Positions 1 to 13,687 of a stretch of DNA of 64,000 nt are shown here, piece after piece (within the stretch, counting starts at the first letter, position 1; the number at the start of each line of letters is the position of its first letter). The translations under genes and the position numbers were made by a program. The notes beneath the pieces are model-generated. The model had not been told where the DNA came from. It was given only the letters and a program-made list of their open reading frames with translations, and did no database searches. The DNA is from Allodiplogaster sudhausi. Its lineage: Eukaryota; Nematoda; Chromadorea; Rhabditida; Diplogasteridae. Location: positions 2,394,001-2,458,000 of the forward strand of contig CALZFC010000018.1 of assembly GCA_945643635.1 (NCBI GenBank), given 5' to 3'.

Positions 1-3000
1 CTTGTCACTCGCAGCAGTTGTCAGGGAGGATAGCGAGGAGGAGCGGCTAAAAACGGTCTTGAATTGTAGTTCAAAATGTGTTTGAATAAATCTCCATAAT
101 TATTTAACATTTTATTTTTATTTTACCGATATACAATTGTGGAAAACTGAATAAATAACCTCGCCGCGTCTTCGGATTTGGCCGTTGCTAGACCCGCGTC
201 CGATTCCTTGTCACTTGCAGCAGTTGTCAGGGAGGATAGCCAGCAGGAGCGGATAAAAACGTTCTTGATTTGTAGTTCAAAATGTGTTTGAATAAATCTC
301 TATAATTATTTAACATTTTATTTTTATTTTACCGATATACAATTGTAGAAAACTGAATAAATAACCTCGCCGCATCTTCGGATTTGGCAGTTGCTAGACC
401 CGCGTCCGATTCCTTGTCACTTGCATCAGTTGTTAGGGAGGATAGCGAGGAGGAGCGGCTAAAAACGTTCTTGATTTGTAGTTCAAAATGTGTTTGAATA
501 AATCTCTATAATTATTTAACATTTTATTTTTATTTTACCGATATACAATTGTAGAAAACTGAATAAATAACCTCGCCGCATCTTCGGATTTGGCCGTTGC
601 TAGACCCGCGTCCGATTCCTTGTCACTCGCAGCAGTTGTCAGGGAGGATAGCGAGGAGGAGCGGCAAAAACGTTCTTGAATTGTAGTTCAATTTGTGTTT
701 TAATAAATCTCCATAATTATTTAACATTTTATTTTTATTTTACCGATATACAATTGTAGAAAACTGAATAAATAACCTCGCCGCATCTTCGGATTTGGCC
801 GTTGCTAGACCCGCGTCCGATTCCTTGTCACTCGCAGCAGTTGTCAGGGAGGATAGCGAGGAGGAGCGGCTAAAAACGTTCTTGAATTGTAGTTCAAAAT
901 GGTTTTGAATAAATCTCCATAATTATTTAACATTTTATTTTTATTTTACCGATATACAATTGTAGAAAACTGAATAAATAACCTCGCCGCGTCTTCGGAT
1001 TTGGCCGTTGCTAGACCCGCGTCCGATTCCTTGTCACTCGCAGCAGTTGTCAGGGAGGATAGCGAGGAGGAGCGGCTAAAAACGTTCTTGAATTGTAGTT
1101 CAAAATGTGTTTGAATAAATCTCCATAATTATTTAACATTTTATTTTTATTTTACCGATATACAATTGTAGAAAACTGAATAAATAACCTCGCCGCGTCT
1201 TCGGATTTGGCCGTTGCTAGACCCGCGTCCGATTCCTTGTCACTCGCAGCAGTTGTCAGGGAGGATAGCGAGGAGGAGCGGCTAAAACCGTTCTTGAATT
1301 GTAGTTCAAAATGTTTTTGAATAAATCTCCATAATTATTTAACATTTTATTTTTATTTTACCATATACAATTGTAGAAAACTGAATAAATAACCTCGCCG
1401 CGTCTTCGGATTTGGCCGTTGCTAGACCCGCGTCCGATTCCTTGTCACTCGCAGCGGTTGTCAGGGAGGATAGCGAGGAGGAGGGGCTAAAAACGTTCTT
1501 GAATTGTAGTTCAAATTGTGTTTTAATAAATCTCCATAATTATTTAACATTTTATTTTTATTTTACCGATATACAATTGTGGAAAACTGAATAAATAACC
1601 TCGCCGCGTCTTCGGATTTGGCCGTTGCTAGACCCGCGTCCGATTCCTTGTCACTCGCAGCAGTTGTCAGGGAGGATAGCGAGGAGGAGCGGCTAAAACC
1701 GTTCTTGAATTGTAGTTCAAAATGTTTTTGAATAAATCTACATAATTATTTAACATTTTATTTTTATTTTACCATATACAATTGTAGAAAACTGAATAAA
1801 TAACCTCGCCGCGTCTTCGGATTTGGCCGTTGCTAGACCCGCGTCCGATTCCTTGTCACTCGCAGCGGTTGTCAGGGAGGATAGCGAGGAGGAGGGGCTA
1901 AAAACGTTCTTGAATTGTAGTTCAAATTGTGTTTTAATAAATCTCCATAATTATTTAACATTTTATTTTTATTTTACCGATATACAATTGTGGAAAACTG
2001 AATAAATAACCTCGCCGCGTCTTCGGATTTGGCCGTTGCTAGACCCGCGTCCGATTCCTTGTCACTCGCAGCAGTTGTCAGGGAGGATAGCGAGGAGGAG
2101 CGGCTAAAAACGTTCTTGAATTATAGTTCAAAATGTGTTTGATTAAATCTCCATAATTATTTAACATTTTATTTTTATTTTACCATATACAATTGTAGAA
2201 AACTGAATAAATAACCTCGCCGCGTCTTCGGATTTGGCCGTTGCTAGATACCGCGTCCGATTCCTTGTCACTCGCAGCGGTTGTCAGGGAGGATAGCGAG
2301 GAGGGGCGGCTAAAAACGTTCTTGAATTGTAGTTCAAATTGTGTTTTAATAAATCTCCATAATTATTTAACATTTTATTTTTATTTTACCGAAATAAAAT
2401 TGTAGAAAACTGAATAAATAACCTCGCCGCGTCTTCGGATTTGGCCGTTGCTAGACCCGCGTCCGATTCCTTGTCACTCGCAGCAGTTGTCAGGGAGGAT
2501 AGCGAGGAGGAGCGGCTAAAAACGTTCTTGAATTGTAGTTCAAAATGTGTTTGAATAAATCTCCATAACTATTTAACATTTTATTTTTATTTTACCGATA
2601 TACAATTGTGGAAAACTGAATAAATAACCTCGCCGCGTCTTCGGATTTGGCCGTTGCTAGACCCGCGTCCGATTCCTTGTCACTTGCAGCAGTTGTCAGG
2701 GAGGATAGCCAGGAGGAGCGGATAAAAACGTTCTTGATTTGTAGTTCAAAATGTGTTTGAATAAATCTCTATGATTATTTAACATTTTATTTTTTATTTT
2801 ACCGATATACAATTGTAGAAAACTGAATAAATAACCTCGCCGCATCTTCGGATTTGGCAGTTGCTAGACCCGCGTCCGATTCCTTGTCACTTGCATCAGT
2901 TGTCAGGGAGGATAGCGAGGAGGAGCGGCTAAAAACGTTCTTGATTTGTAGTTCAAAATGTGTTTGAATAAATCTCTATAATTATTTAACATTTTATTTT

Positions 3001-6000
3001 TATTTTACCGATATACAATTGTAGAAAACTGAATAAATAACCTCGCCGCATCTTCGGATTTGGCCGTTGCTAGACCCGCGTCCGATTCCTTGTCACTCGC
3101 AGCAGTTGTCAGGGAGGATAGCGAGGAGGAGCGGCTAAAAACGTTCTTGAATTGTAGTTCAATTGTGTTTTTATAAATCTCCATAATTATTTAACATTTT
3201 ATTTTTATTTTACCGATATACAATTGTAGAAAACTGAATAAATAACCTCGCCGCGTCTTCGGATTTGGCCGTTGCTAGACCCGCGTCCGATTCCTTGTCA
3301 CTCGCAGCAGTTGTCAGGGAGGATAGCGAGGAGGAGCGGCTAAAAACGTTCTTGAATTGTAGTTCAAAATGTGTTTGAATAAATCTCTATAATTATTTAA
3401 CATTTTATTTTTATTTTACCCATATACAATTGTAGAAAACTGAATAAATAACCCGCCGCGTCTTCGGATTTGGCCGTTGCTAGACCCGCGTCCGATTCCT
3501 TGTCACTCGCAGCAGTTGTCAGGGAGGATAGCGAGGAGGAGCGGCTAAAAACGTTCTTGAATTGTAGTTCAAAATGTTTTTGAATAAATCTCCATAATTA
3601 TTTAACATTTTATTTTTATTTTACCGATATACAATTGTAGAAAACTGAATAAATAACCTCGCCGCGTCTTCGGATTTGGCCGTTGCTAGACCCGCGTCCG
3701 ATTCCTTGTCACTCGCAGCAGTTGTCAGGGAGGATAGCGAGGAGGAGCGGCTAAAAACGTTCTTGAATTGTAGTTCAAAATGTGTTTGAATAAATCTCCA
3801 TAATTATTTAACATTTTATTTTTATTTTACCGATATACAATTGTAGAAAACTGAATAAATAACCTCGCCGCGTCTTCGGATTTGGCCGTTGCTAGACCCG
3901 CGTCCGATTCCTTGTCACTCGCAGCAGTTGTCAGGGAGGATAGCGAGGAGGAGCGGCTAAAAACGTTCTTGAATTGTAGTTCAAAATGTGTTTGAATAAA
4001 TCTCCATAATTATTTAACATTTTATTTTTATTTTACCGATATACAATTGTAGAAAACTGAATAAATAACCTCGCCGCGTCTTCGGATTTGGCCGTTGCTA
4101 GACCCGCGTCCGATTCCTTGTCACTCGCAGCAGTTGTCAGGGAGGATAGCGAGGAGGAGCGGCTAAAAACGTTCTTGATTTGTAGTTCAAAATGTGTTTG
4201 AATAAATCTCTATAATTATTTAACATTTTATTTTTATTTTACCGATATACAATTGTAGAAAACTGAATAAATAACCACGCCGCATCTTCGGATTTGGCAG
4301 TTGCTAGACCCGCGTCCGATTCCTTGTCACTTGCATCAGTTGTTAGGGAGGATAGCGAGGAGGAGCGGCTAAAAACGTTCTTGATTTGTAGTTCAAAATG
4401 TGTTTGAATAAATCTCTATAATTATTTAACATTTTATTTTTTATTTTACCGATATACAATTGTAGAAAACTGAATAAATAACCTCGCCGCATCTTCGGAT
4501 TTGGCCGTTGCTAGACCCGCGTCCGATTCCTTGTCACTCGCAGCAGTTGTCAGGGAGGATAGCGAGGAGGAGCGGCAAAAACGTTCTTGAATTGTAGTTC
4601 AATTTGTGTTTTAATAAATCTCCATAATTATTTAACATTTTATTTTTATTTTACCGATATACAATTGTAGAAAACTGAATAAATAACCTCGCCGCATCTT
4701 CGGATTTGGCCGTTGCTAGACCCGCGTCCGATTCCTTGTCACTCGCAGCAGTTGTCAGGGAGGATAGCGAGGAGGAGCGGCTAAAAACGTTCTTGAATTG
4801 TAGTTCAAAATGGTTTTGAATAAATCTCCATAATTATTTAACATTTTATTTTTATTTTACCGATATACAATTGTAGAAAACTGAATAAATAACCTCGCCG
4901 CGTCTTCGGATTTGGCCGTTGCTAGACCCGCGTCCGATTCCTTGTCACTCGCAGCAGTTGTCAGGGAGGATAGCGAGGAGGAGCGGCTAAAAACGTTCTT
5001 GAATTGTAGTTCAAAATGTGTTTGAATAAATCTCCATAATTATTTAACATTTTATTTTTATTTTACCGATATACAATTGTAGAAAACTGAATAAATAACC
5101 TCGCCGCGTCTTCGGATTTGGCCGTTGCTAGACCCGCGTCCGATTCCTTGTCACTCGCAGCAGTTGTCAGGGAGGATAGCGAGGAGGAGCGGCTAAAACC
5201 GTTCTTGAATTGTAGTTCAAAATGTTTTTGAATAAATCTCCATAATTATTTAACATTTTATTTTTATTTTACCATATACAATTGTAGAAAACTGAATAAA
5301 TAACCTCGCCGCGTCTTCGGATTTGGCCGTTGCTAGACCCGCGTCCGATTCCTTGTCACTCGCAGCGGTTGTCAGGGAGGATAGCGAGGAGGAGGGGCTA
5401 AAAACGTTCTTGAATTGTAGTTCAAATTGTGTTTTAATAAATCTCCATAATTATTTAACATTTTATTTTTATTTTACCGATATACAATTGTGGAAAACTG
5501 AATAAATAACCTCGCCGCGTCTTCGGATTTGGCCGTTGCTAGACCCGCGTCCGATTCCTTGTCACTCGCAGCAGTTGTCAGGGAGGATAGCGAGGAGGAG
5601 CGGCTAAAAACGTTCTTGAATTATAGTTCAAAATGTGTTTGATTAAATCTCCATAATTATTTAACATTTTATTTTTATTTTACCATATACAATTGTAGAA
5701 AACTGAATAAATAACCTCGCCGCGTCTTCGGATTTGGCCGTTGCTAGATACCGCGTCCGATTCCTTGTCACTCGCAGCGGTTGTCAGGGAGGATAGCGAG
5801 GAGGGGCGGCTAAAAACGTTCTTGAATTGTAGTTCAAATTGTGTTTTAATAAATCTCCATAATTATTTAACATTTTATTTTTATTTTACCGAAATAAAAT
5901 TGTAGAAAACTGAATAAATAACCTCGCCGCGTCTTCGGATTTGGCCGTTGCTAGACCCGCGTCCGATTCCTTGTCACTCGCAGCAGTTGTCAGGGAGGAT

Positions 6001-7739
6001 AGCGAGGAGGAGCGGCTAAAAACGTTCTTGAATTGTAGTTCAAAATGTGTTTGAATAAATCTCCATAACTATTTAACATTTTATTTTTATTTTACCGATA
6101 TACAATTGTGGAAAACTGAATAAATAACCTCGCCGCGTCTTCGGATTTGGCCGTTGCTAGACCCGCGTCCGATTCCTTGTCACTTGCAGCAGTTGTCAGG
6201 GAGGATAGCCAGGAGGAGCGGATAAAAACGTTCTTGATTTGTAGTTCAAAATGTGTTTGAATAAATCTCTATGATTATTTAACATTTTATTTTTTATTTT
6301 ACCGATATACAATTGTAGAAAACTGAATAAATAACCTCGCCGCATCTTCGGATTTGGCAGTTGCTAGACCCGCGTCCGATTCCTTGTCACTTGCATCAGT
6401 TGTCAGGGAGGATAGCGAGGAGGAGCGGCTAAAAACGTTCTTGATTTGTAGTTCAAAATGTGTTTGAATAAATCTCTATAATTATTTAACATTTTATTTT
6501 TTATTTTACCGATATACAATTGTAGAAAACTGAATAAATAACCTCGCCGCATCTTCGGATTTGGCCGTTGCTAGACCCGCGTCCGATTCCTTGTCACTCG
6601 CAGCAGTTGTCAGGGAGGATAGCGAGGAGGAGCGGCTAAAAACGTTCTTGAATTGTAGTTCAATTTGTGTTTTTATAAATCTCCATAATTATTTAACATT
6701 TTATTTTTATTTTACCGATATACAATTGTAGAAAACTGAATAAATAACCTCGCCGCGTCTTCGGATTTGGCCGTTGCTAGACCCGCGTCCGATTCCTTGT
6801 CACTCGCAGCAGTTGTCAGGGAGGATAGCGAGGAGGAGCGGCTAAAAACGTTCTTGAATTGTAGTTCAAAATGTGTTTGAATAAATCTCTATAATTATTT
6901 AACATTTTATTTTTATTTTACCCATATACAATTGTAGAAAACTGAATAAATAACCCGCCGCGTCTTCGGATTTGGCCGTTGCTAGACCCGCGTCCGATTC
7001 CTTGTCACTCGCAGCAGTTGTCAGGGAGGATAGCGAGGAGGAGCGGCTAAAAACGTTCTTGAATTGTAGTTCAAAATGTTTTTGAATAAATCTCCATAAT
7101 TATTTAACATTTTATTTTTATTTTACCGATATACAATTGTAGAAAACTGAATAAATAACCTCGCCGCGTCTTCGGATTTGGCCGTTGCTAGACCCGCGTC
7201 CGATTCCTTGTCACTCGCAGCAGTTGTCAGGGAGGATAGCGAGGAGGAGCGGCTAAAAACGTTCTTGAATTGTAGTTCAAAATGTGTTTGAATAAATCTC
7301 CATAATTATTTAACATTTTATTTTTATTTTACCGATATACAATTGTAGAAAACTGAATAAATAACCTCGCCGCGTCTTCGGATTTGGCCGTTGCTAGACC
7401 CGCGTCCGATTCCTTGTCACTCGCAGCAGTTGTCAGGGAGGATAGCGAGGAGGAGCGGCTAAAAACGTTCTTGAATTGTAGTTCAAAATGTGTTTGAATA
7501 AATCTCCATAATTATTTAACATTTTATTTTTATTTTACCGATATACAATTGTAGAAAACTGAATAAATAACCTCGCCGCGTCTTCGGATTTGGCCGTTGC
7601 TAGACCCGCGTCCGATTCCTTGTCACTCGCAGCAGTTGTCAGGGAGGATAGCGAGGAGGAGCGGCTAAAAACGTTCTTGAATTGTAGTTCAAAATGTGTT
7701 TGAATAAATCTCCATAATTATTTAACATTTTATTTTTAT
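1..7739. repeat. Satellite array, about 206 bp monomer, about 37 copies, with higher-order structure
   Basis: Head-to-tail monomers of 205-206 bp fill the left edge, so the true left end is outside the window. Each monomer has a GC-rich half (CCTCGCCGCGTCTTCGG... to ...GGAGGAGCGGC) and an AT-rich half that includes AATAAATCTCCATAATT and a T-rich stretch. Diagnostic variants recur at long intervals. The rare GCTAGATACCGCG variant is near 2246 and again 3500 bp later, and GAAATAAAATTG is at 2391 and 5891. A second set of variants in 400-1594 recurs at a shift of 3911 bp. The 411 bp difference equals two monomers, which are duplicated around 1412-2005. The array stops abruptly at about 7739 inside the AT-rich half. 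Short ORFs in it are repeat artefacts. Confidence 0.97.
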
Positions 7740-7784
7740 CGTTGCGATTCGCGTTTGCGAGGCGCGTGTCAGATGCAGAGTATG

Positions 7785-10700
7785 TCAGAAGTTCTTCCGA
7801 AATGGATCCATCCGGCTGCGACGAGTCGGAGGACTGTAAGATGAGAACTATTTTTATAGGAACAGAAAAGTCTATTTTCATTTCAAGCCATTCGCCATTT
7901 GGAAAGTAGACGAGATGCTGGTTCAGTTGACTAATTAACACTCTTCGTTGTCATCCTCATCAGATCCCTTTTGCAACCCTTCTTCTATCTCGATCTCTCT
8001 ATTCCTTTCCTTTTCCATGCCCCCAAATACGTCTCTTCCCACGTCTCTCCCAGATCTCGCTTTTTCGCTCCATCACCCTCACCCCTTTCTTCCAATCTCG
8101 TTTCGTCTCATTCTTTTAATCTATCTCCCTTTCCCTCGTTCTGACCTCCGAGAGTGCTCCAGAGACGGACTCGAGCACCATGTGAAACGGCCAGTCTCCT
8201 TCCGCTGCGAGCACTCGGAAGACAACGCCGACCAGCGAAGGATAGCCGATCTTAATTATTTTTTTTAAATTTCATTGACAACATTTCTTCATTTTTATTA
8301 ACAACTTTTTACTCCAGCTTTCTTCGCTTTTTATCTTTCCTTTTCCATAATCTGTTATTCCTCGTACTATTTCTCTCCCCAATTAACCCCGCTAACCCCC
8401 TTCTACATACCTCTCCTGATTGCCTAATTAATTGTCGCAGCCGTCGAAAGAAAAAAAAACACGCAAAACATATCCATGCAGGCAGCATATTCTTAATTTC
8501 TCCTTGTCCTTTTCGCACCATCAATGAAGACTCGAAGAGGTCATTCGTCTCCACTGACATCGCGGCTGAAATCGGGCGCGTTGTGTTATTGCCAGCCGCT
8601 ATCGCCTCGAAGGTCTCGCACAACACCGGCACCGGCACGGAGGAATGACGCTGCGAAAGGCTGCAGGAAAAAGACATTATTTTTTAGAAGCGCCATTTAC
8701 ACAAAATTTTCAATCTCTGTAGTATCGAGCGCACGTTTGCTTGATTCTTAAACCTTTGAATACACTTGGGGCTGAAAAAATAATGATATGACTTCCTGTC
8801 AAGAAGGGACGCGTCACGCGTCTTGCTCTTCGCCATCGCGACGGGCGGCGGGAAGAGCAACGCGTCTCTCTGCTTCCCTTTCGAGTGAAAGCGTCGCTTG
8901 AACAACACGTGGATATATGTATGTAGTATGTACGAAGGAAACTAATGGTGAGCGATACATTTCTAATTCTATATATTCTTACTGTAGCCATTGTCACCTT
9001 TTCGAGGAAGTCGACCGGTGTTGACTGGCGTTCAACGAGCAGATTCGTCAGCGACGAGCTTTCGTTGTGATCCTGCAACGAATAAGGAATACAAGAGCCT
9101 AGGTAGATCTTAAGGTAGATCAATTCACCATCTGTGATGGATATTTTGTACGTTTAAAATAAGCGTCTAGCAGTTTCTTGCGGCTCTTACATCGTAAGTG
9201 TTTGTCGTCTCCCAAATAGGAGCAGCAGCTTCAAAGGGTGTCCTCGCGAAGGTCAATTCTGAAGACAATATTTTTAACAGCCTCCATCACAGGGTTCAAA
9301 AGAACTGTCTATTTTAATTATTTGTCTATTTATTTTTAGAGCTGGTGGAGGAACAGTAGGAAGATTGATTGGAGTTGTTCATCAGAGTCGATTTACTACA
9401 ACCGCATTCACAAAAACCCTCAATTCGAGAAAGAATGAGTCTGGCTGAAAGAATAGACTTAGTTAATGGCAAGTTGGGATAACCTCTTGCAGTACGGATA
9501 ATGAAAAGACAGATAATGAAAAGACAGAATTCGTCCAGAGCTTGAAAAAGTAGAACATATTTATAATGGAAGCAAGAATCATGTTCAGTGACTAGAATGA
9601 AGTGATAAAGTCACTTTCTAATCGCTTATGGTAGAGAGAATTTAATTACATTTAAGTCTATTCTTGATTGAGAGCATCGGACACAAATGCCACCCAGACT
9701 TTGATTGTACATTTCCTCGCCTTGCTTTCCGCCCCAAGCCACCATTCATCACATCAACTTTTCTTCATACAGTCGACAGTGCCATGTTTTCTCTAGCCCA
9801 TCACCGCCTCTGACCTTCCGTCTGAGTGGCCGCAGCTGACACAGGCGGACACGAGTGAGTCGCCGGAAGGGACGGGCGATTTGATGAATCAGCGGCCTGA
9901 ATAATAACAAATATTTATTTTATTAAAAAAAATTATCAGCATGGTTAAAAATTTTTATAATTAAGTTTCAGAAAAAAAACTTATCCAATAAGATTGGACA
10001 CCAACATCTCTAGCAACAAGTTTATTTTAAGATCGACCGGGAGAATCCCCTCTTTAAGATCAAGAAACATTCTTCTTGATAATCCATAAATCGATCAATG
10101 ATTGAGTGGCTCATACAAGTAGGAGCGGGTCGAGTCAGTCTCCAATTTGCTCCGCAGTCAGAATCATCTTGATCCGAACGCGAAGCGGATCTTCACCTTA
10201 CAGCGACCCTACGAATAACGTTTCTTATAATGATTTAAATCTCTTTCTTTAATATGTTTAAAACAAAAAAAAAACATTTTAAAAATCAAATAACTTTAAA
10301 TAAAATTATACCTGTCATAATATATAATATTAATTTTTTCCAAACACAAATTCCTGCCCGAGGACCTTGACAACGTTCATTTTGACGTCGACGAAGGAGC
10401 GGCACACGTTAAGAACGAAGCCTGAAGACAAGGGGAAAATATTTTAATTTCCCGCAGCCGCTACCGTATTCAAACTTTTGCGTCGTTACCTTTGTCTTCA
10501 CGCATATAGATGAGCAAGAAGCCGTCGTGAGTGAACGAGCACTGGCGCTTCTTCCAATTGTGCAGCGATTCCCCAAGCCAAAACTGGAATTTTCGATTTT
10601 AATTGTTTATTGATTTATTGTTTATTGATTTTCGATCAAGTGTTTGAAGAATCATACAAACAAATTTTCAGAAATACAAAAATATAATAGTTATAATAGT

Positions 10701-12232
10701 GCAATGTTTTCATCACTTGGGTTTCGGCTGGGGCAGAAATTACTGAGTTTCCCTGGTTTAATTACATACAAGTCATTCACCAGGATGCCATAACGTTTTG
10801 CTCCATGGTTCCTAAGTTGCATTCTATAGCTCTAAGTTCGTTTTCAGTGGAATATCCTATTCCACACGTATCCTTCATTCCTGCCAGTCCTCTCATAGAA
10901 TAGCCACGTGTGAATTTCCATTCTAGTTTTGATATTTTTAGTCTGTTTCCCCTTGGTAGCTCTTCGTGAGCGGCTATTTCAACGTTATTGTTGGTGTGAG
11001 ATAAACCTGTGAAATCCCTCTCCCTTCCTCGCGTCTTCTACATCGCAGAGAAATGGACTTCAACAACAACGTCTTGTTATTACAGGGGTCTGTAAGATCC
11101 CTGGGGTCCGGATACCCAGGGATTTACAAGAGACTAGTGCGCTCTGGAGTGCTCCGCCGATAGACCCTTCATTATTAAAGTTACTCAGTACCCCGTAGCG
11201 ATTAAATATACCTATGTCAGGGTCCATTTTCGAACCCTTACGGATAGAGAATTTTTAGTCGCACTGGTGACTTTTCTACTTTAATTCGTTCTCGGGGCGG
11301 AAGCCAAATAGACAGCGTTTATATTCGGGAGGAGAGCGCGATGAAAGGATACCTTCTGATCGATGGAAAGCAGGGGAATTTAAGCTTTTCCTTGCATTTC
11401 CACCTTCCTGATCGTCTGCACCAGTAACATTTCCTCTTTCTGGTACTGCGGTATCTCTCACAAGTCAACCGCTATAAATTGAAAAAAGAAATGCTAAAAC
11501 TTTTTTCGGTTCGCATTTTATTTTTCAAGCTCCGGATGACACAGTTTGGTTGTTCTTACATAGCCCGAAATTAAAAATTTTTACGAGTTCTTTTCGATCA
11601 ACTATTTTTTCATCAATCGATATTCGTTCCCTCGCAAGGAGAGAAAAGGCCTCTCTCGGCGGTGTAAGCTGGCCGTTTTAAGAGTATTTACTCTTCGGGC
11701 TATTTTCAATAGATATTAATATTTTCGGTACTACTGTCCGTAATGGTCTTCTCTCGACCTTCTTTCCGGCCCGAATGGGAAGTAGTCCATCAACGGTGCG
11801 CACGCCATCCGCAACTCGCCACTGTCTGCAGTCTGGCAGTTCAACCGTCTGAAGCAAAAAAATCATCAGCCTCGCCACTTTTCAAACATGGCGAGAATAC
11901 CTGAAATTTGAAGAGCAATAAATTATTCTAGATTTTGCTAAAGAATAATATATCATTTTTTCACAATACAAGTAAATCGAACTACCTGAGAGAGATGAGT
12001 GCTAACGGGCAGCATGATGATGTTGGGCGTCCTTGGGGTGAGATTCTGAAACAATTTGATTCTTAGATTATGGAAAGACACCCGGATCAGGTTGATCGAG
12101 AATATTTTGGTTGGCAGACAATGATTGAACAATCATCATAAGTTGTGTGGAAATGATAACAAAGCATTCCGCGGCGGGATCAGCGGGCACCTCGGGGGCG
12201 TCTGGGTCGGCGTCGGTTGCAGCGTCGGCCAT
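7785..12232 (-). CDS. Unrecognised multi-exon gene (exon model, function unknown)
   Basis: I do not recognise this protein. Proposed exons on the minus strand, high to low: 12232-12080 (starts MADAATDADPDAPEV), 12045-11986, 11848-11692, possibly about 11445-11280, 10583-10490, 10421-10348, about 10208-10197, 9896-9815, 9258-9191, 9072-8998, 8869-8793, 8660-8519, 8204-8146 and 7833-7785. From 9896 down every junction keeps phase and has a good acceptor (TATTATTCAG, GTCTTCAG, GTTGCAG), so at least that part is a real gene. The block at 10583-10348 (FWLGESLHNWKKRQ, then GFVLNVCRSFVDVKMN) faintly resembles a PH-like fold, but this is only an impression. The C-terminal half is Ser/Thr/Pro-rich and low in hydrophobics, suggesting a cytosolic or scaffold protein. 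The first intron would be only about 34 bp, and the 11.7-10.6 kb part is uncertain; two adjacent genes are possible. The stop is about 45 bp from the satellite. Confidence 0.55.
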
Positions 12233-12353
12233 TCGAAGAGAAGGGAGAGCACAAGCCGACCACCAGTTGGAGAGAGCGAAGCGAAGAATGATACGTAAAA
12301 TGCCAGCCGACGCTTCTTTATACTGCCCAATTTGCACCGTCCGGTCATCTTAA

Positions 12354-13687
12354 GTGCGTTTTAGCGACAAATTAAGGTGTTCAGTACTTTATATGTGAAC
12401 TCTGGGTGTAAATTTTGCAATTTTTCGTGATTACAAATTTAACAAAACAATGAAACATTTCGATTTCCAGGTAAGGCGTTAATTTATTCATAACACTTGA
12501 TATGCTACTCTCGTCCAAAAGTACAGAGTAACGGTCAACCTTCAGGGATAGCTTGGGATACTAATAAGTGAATTCACCAACAATGACTAAAGTGAAGAAA
12601 AGTTTTTAAAGAAAGAAAAAAAAACATGTTTCAAAATAAGGCAAGATGCTCACACAGTTTCAAATACGGACTTCCCCGTCCATACAGACGACCATACGGA
12701 CATAATCCGGACTAAACTGAGAAAAGCTCCCGAAATATTCCGGGCGTAATTTGGGATTTTTCGGGTAGCACGTGGGACTATCCGGGTTACTCCGGGAAGC
12801 TCCCGGAATGATCAGGGTTACTCCGGGTAGCCCTGGGAATATTCCGGGATATAAAAAGTAGAAGAGAAAAGAGAGAGATAAAAAGATATAAAATAGCCTT
12901 GTGAGATGAGAGGAACACCAGGAGCGAGAAGGAAAGAGGGAGGGAGAGAAAGAGGTATACAAGAATGAAAGAGTGAAAGAATGAAGGAGAGAGCGAGAGA
13001 AGACATAAAATGAAAGAGAGGAAGCGTAGATCAAAGGGTAAAAAGAGTGTGAGAGGTTGTAGGAACGCGATGGAAAGTGGAATAACGAGAGAGGTAGAAA
13101 GTGAGACATAGTGAGAGGCAGCGAGGGAAAAAATAGAAGGAGAAAATCTATATTGCACAAAGAGTGTTCAACGATGGCGTATGTATGTGCATACATACAT
13201 ATGTACATATATTTGAATTGGCTCCTTGGCAAACGTGAACGTTCTCCTCGACGTATTGTTCGTCAATGCCTATGAGTGAGCTGATGATGAGAAAGTTTCT
13301 CCTTGTCAGAGATTATTAGCGTTGCAGTAGAACATTGTTGCAGTAAATGTCTTGATTACATAGGGCGCAAGGCTATTTATTCTCCGCTAATGAATTTGTC
13401 AACTCGTTTTGAACTGAGTAACTGGCACAAATTTACAAGAGTAAACAGTAAATGGTGACGCGATCCACTGTAAAACTAGCAAAGTACACAGGAAACGGGC
13501 CCAGTGGAGAACCATTGATACTCGGCATAAGAAGGCCCACGTTGAAGAGCAAATAGACTCGCACTCGGGAACTATTCGATGGGGCGCGAGGGAGCCACCT
13601 TATAAACGACTGACATCATTCCCGTGTGCCATGACATTCCATCCAATCGGCAGCAGCAGCTGGCACAGGCGATCTGGAATAAAAACT
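12354..13687. other. Intergenic stretch, GA-rich
   Basis: No supportable gene. From about 12840 to 13150 the plus strand is GA-rich (GAGAGAAAGAGG type), which creates long Ser/Leu/Phe-rich ORFs on the minus strand that are composition artefacts. Between 12725 and 12850 several short CCCGGAA/TCCGGG motifs recur in both orientations. A CATACATA tract lies near 13190. Confidence 0.6.

Noticed and set aside
1412..5505. Three identical 60-residue ORFs starting MAVARPASDS in the satellite
   Set aside because: They are the same monomer variant read in one frame and recur with the repeat period; most monomers break the frame, so there is no sign of coding selection.
1..7739. CRISPR-like repeat array
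   Set aside because: The repeated unit is about 206 bp with no unique spacers and the window is plainly eukaryotic.
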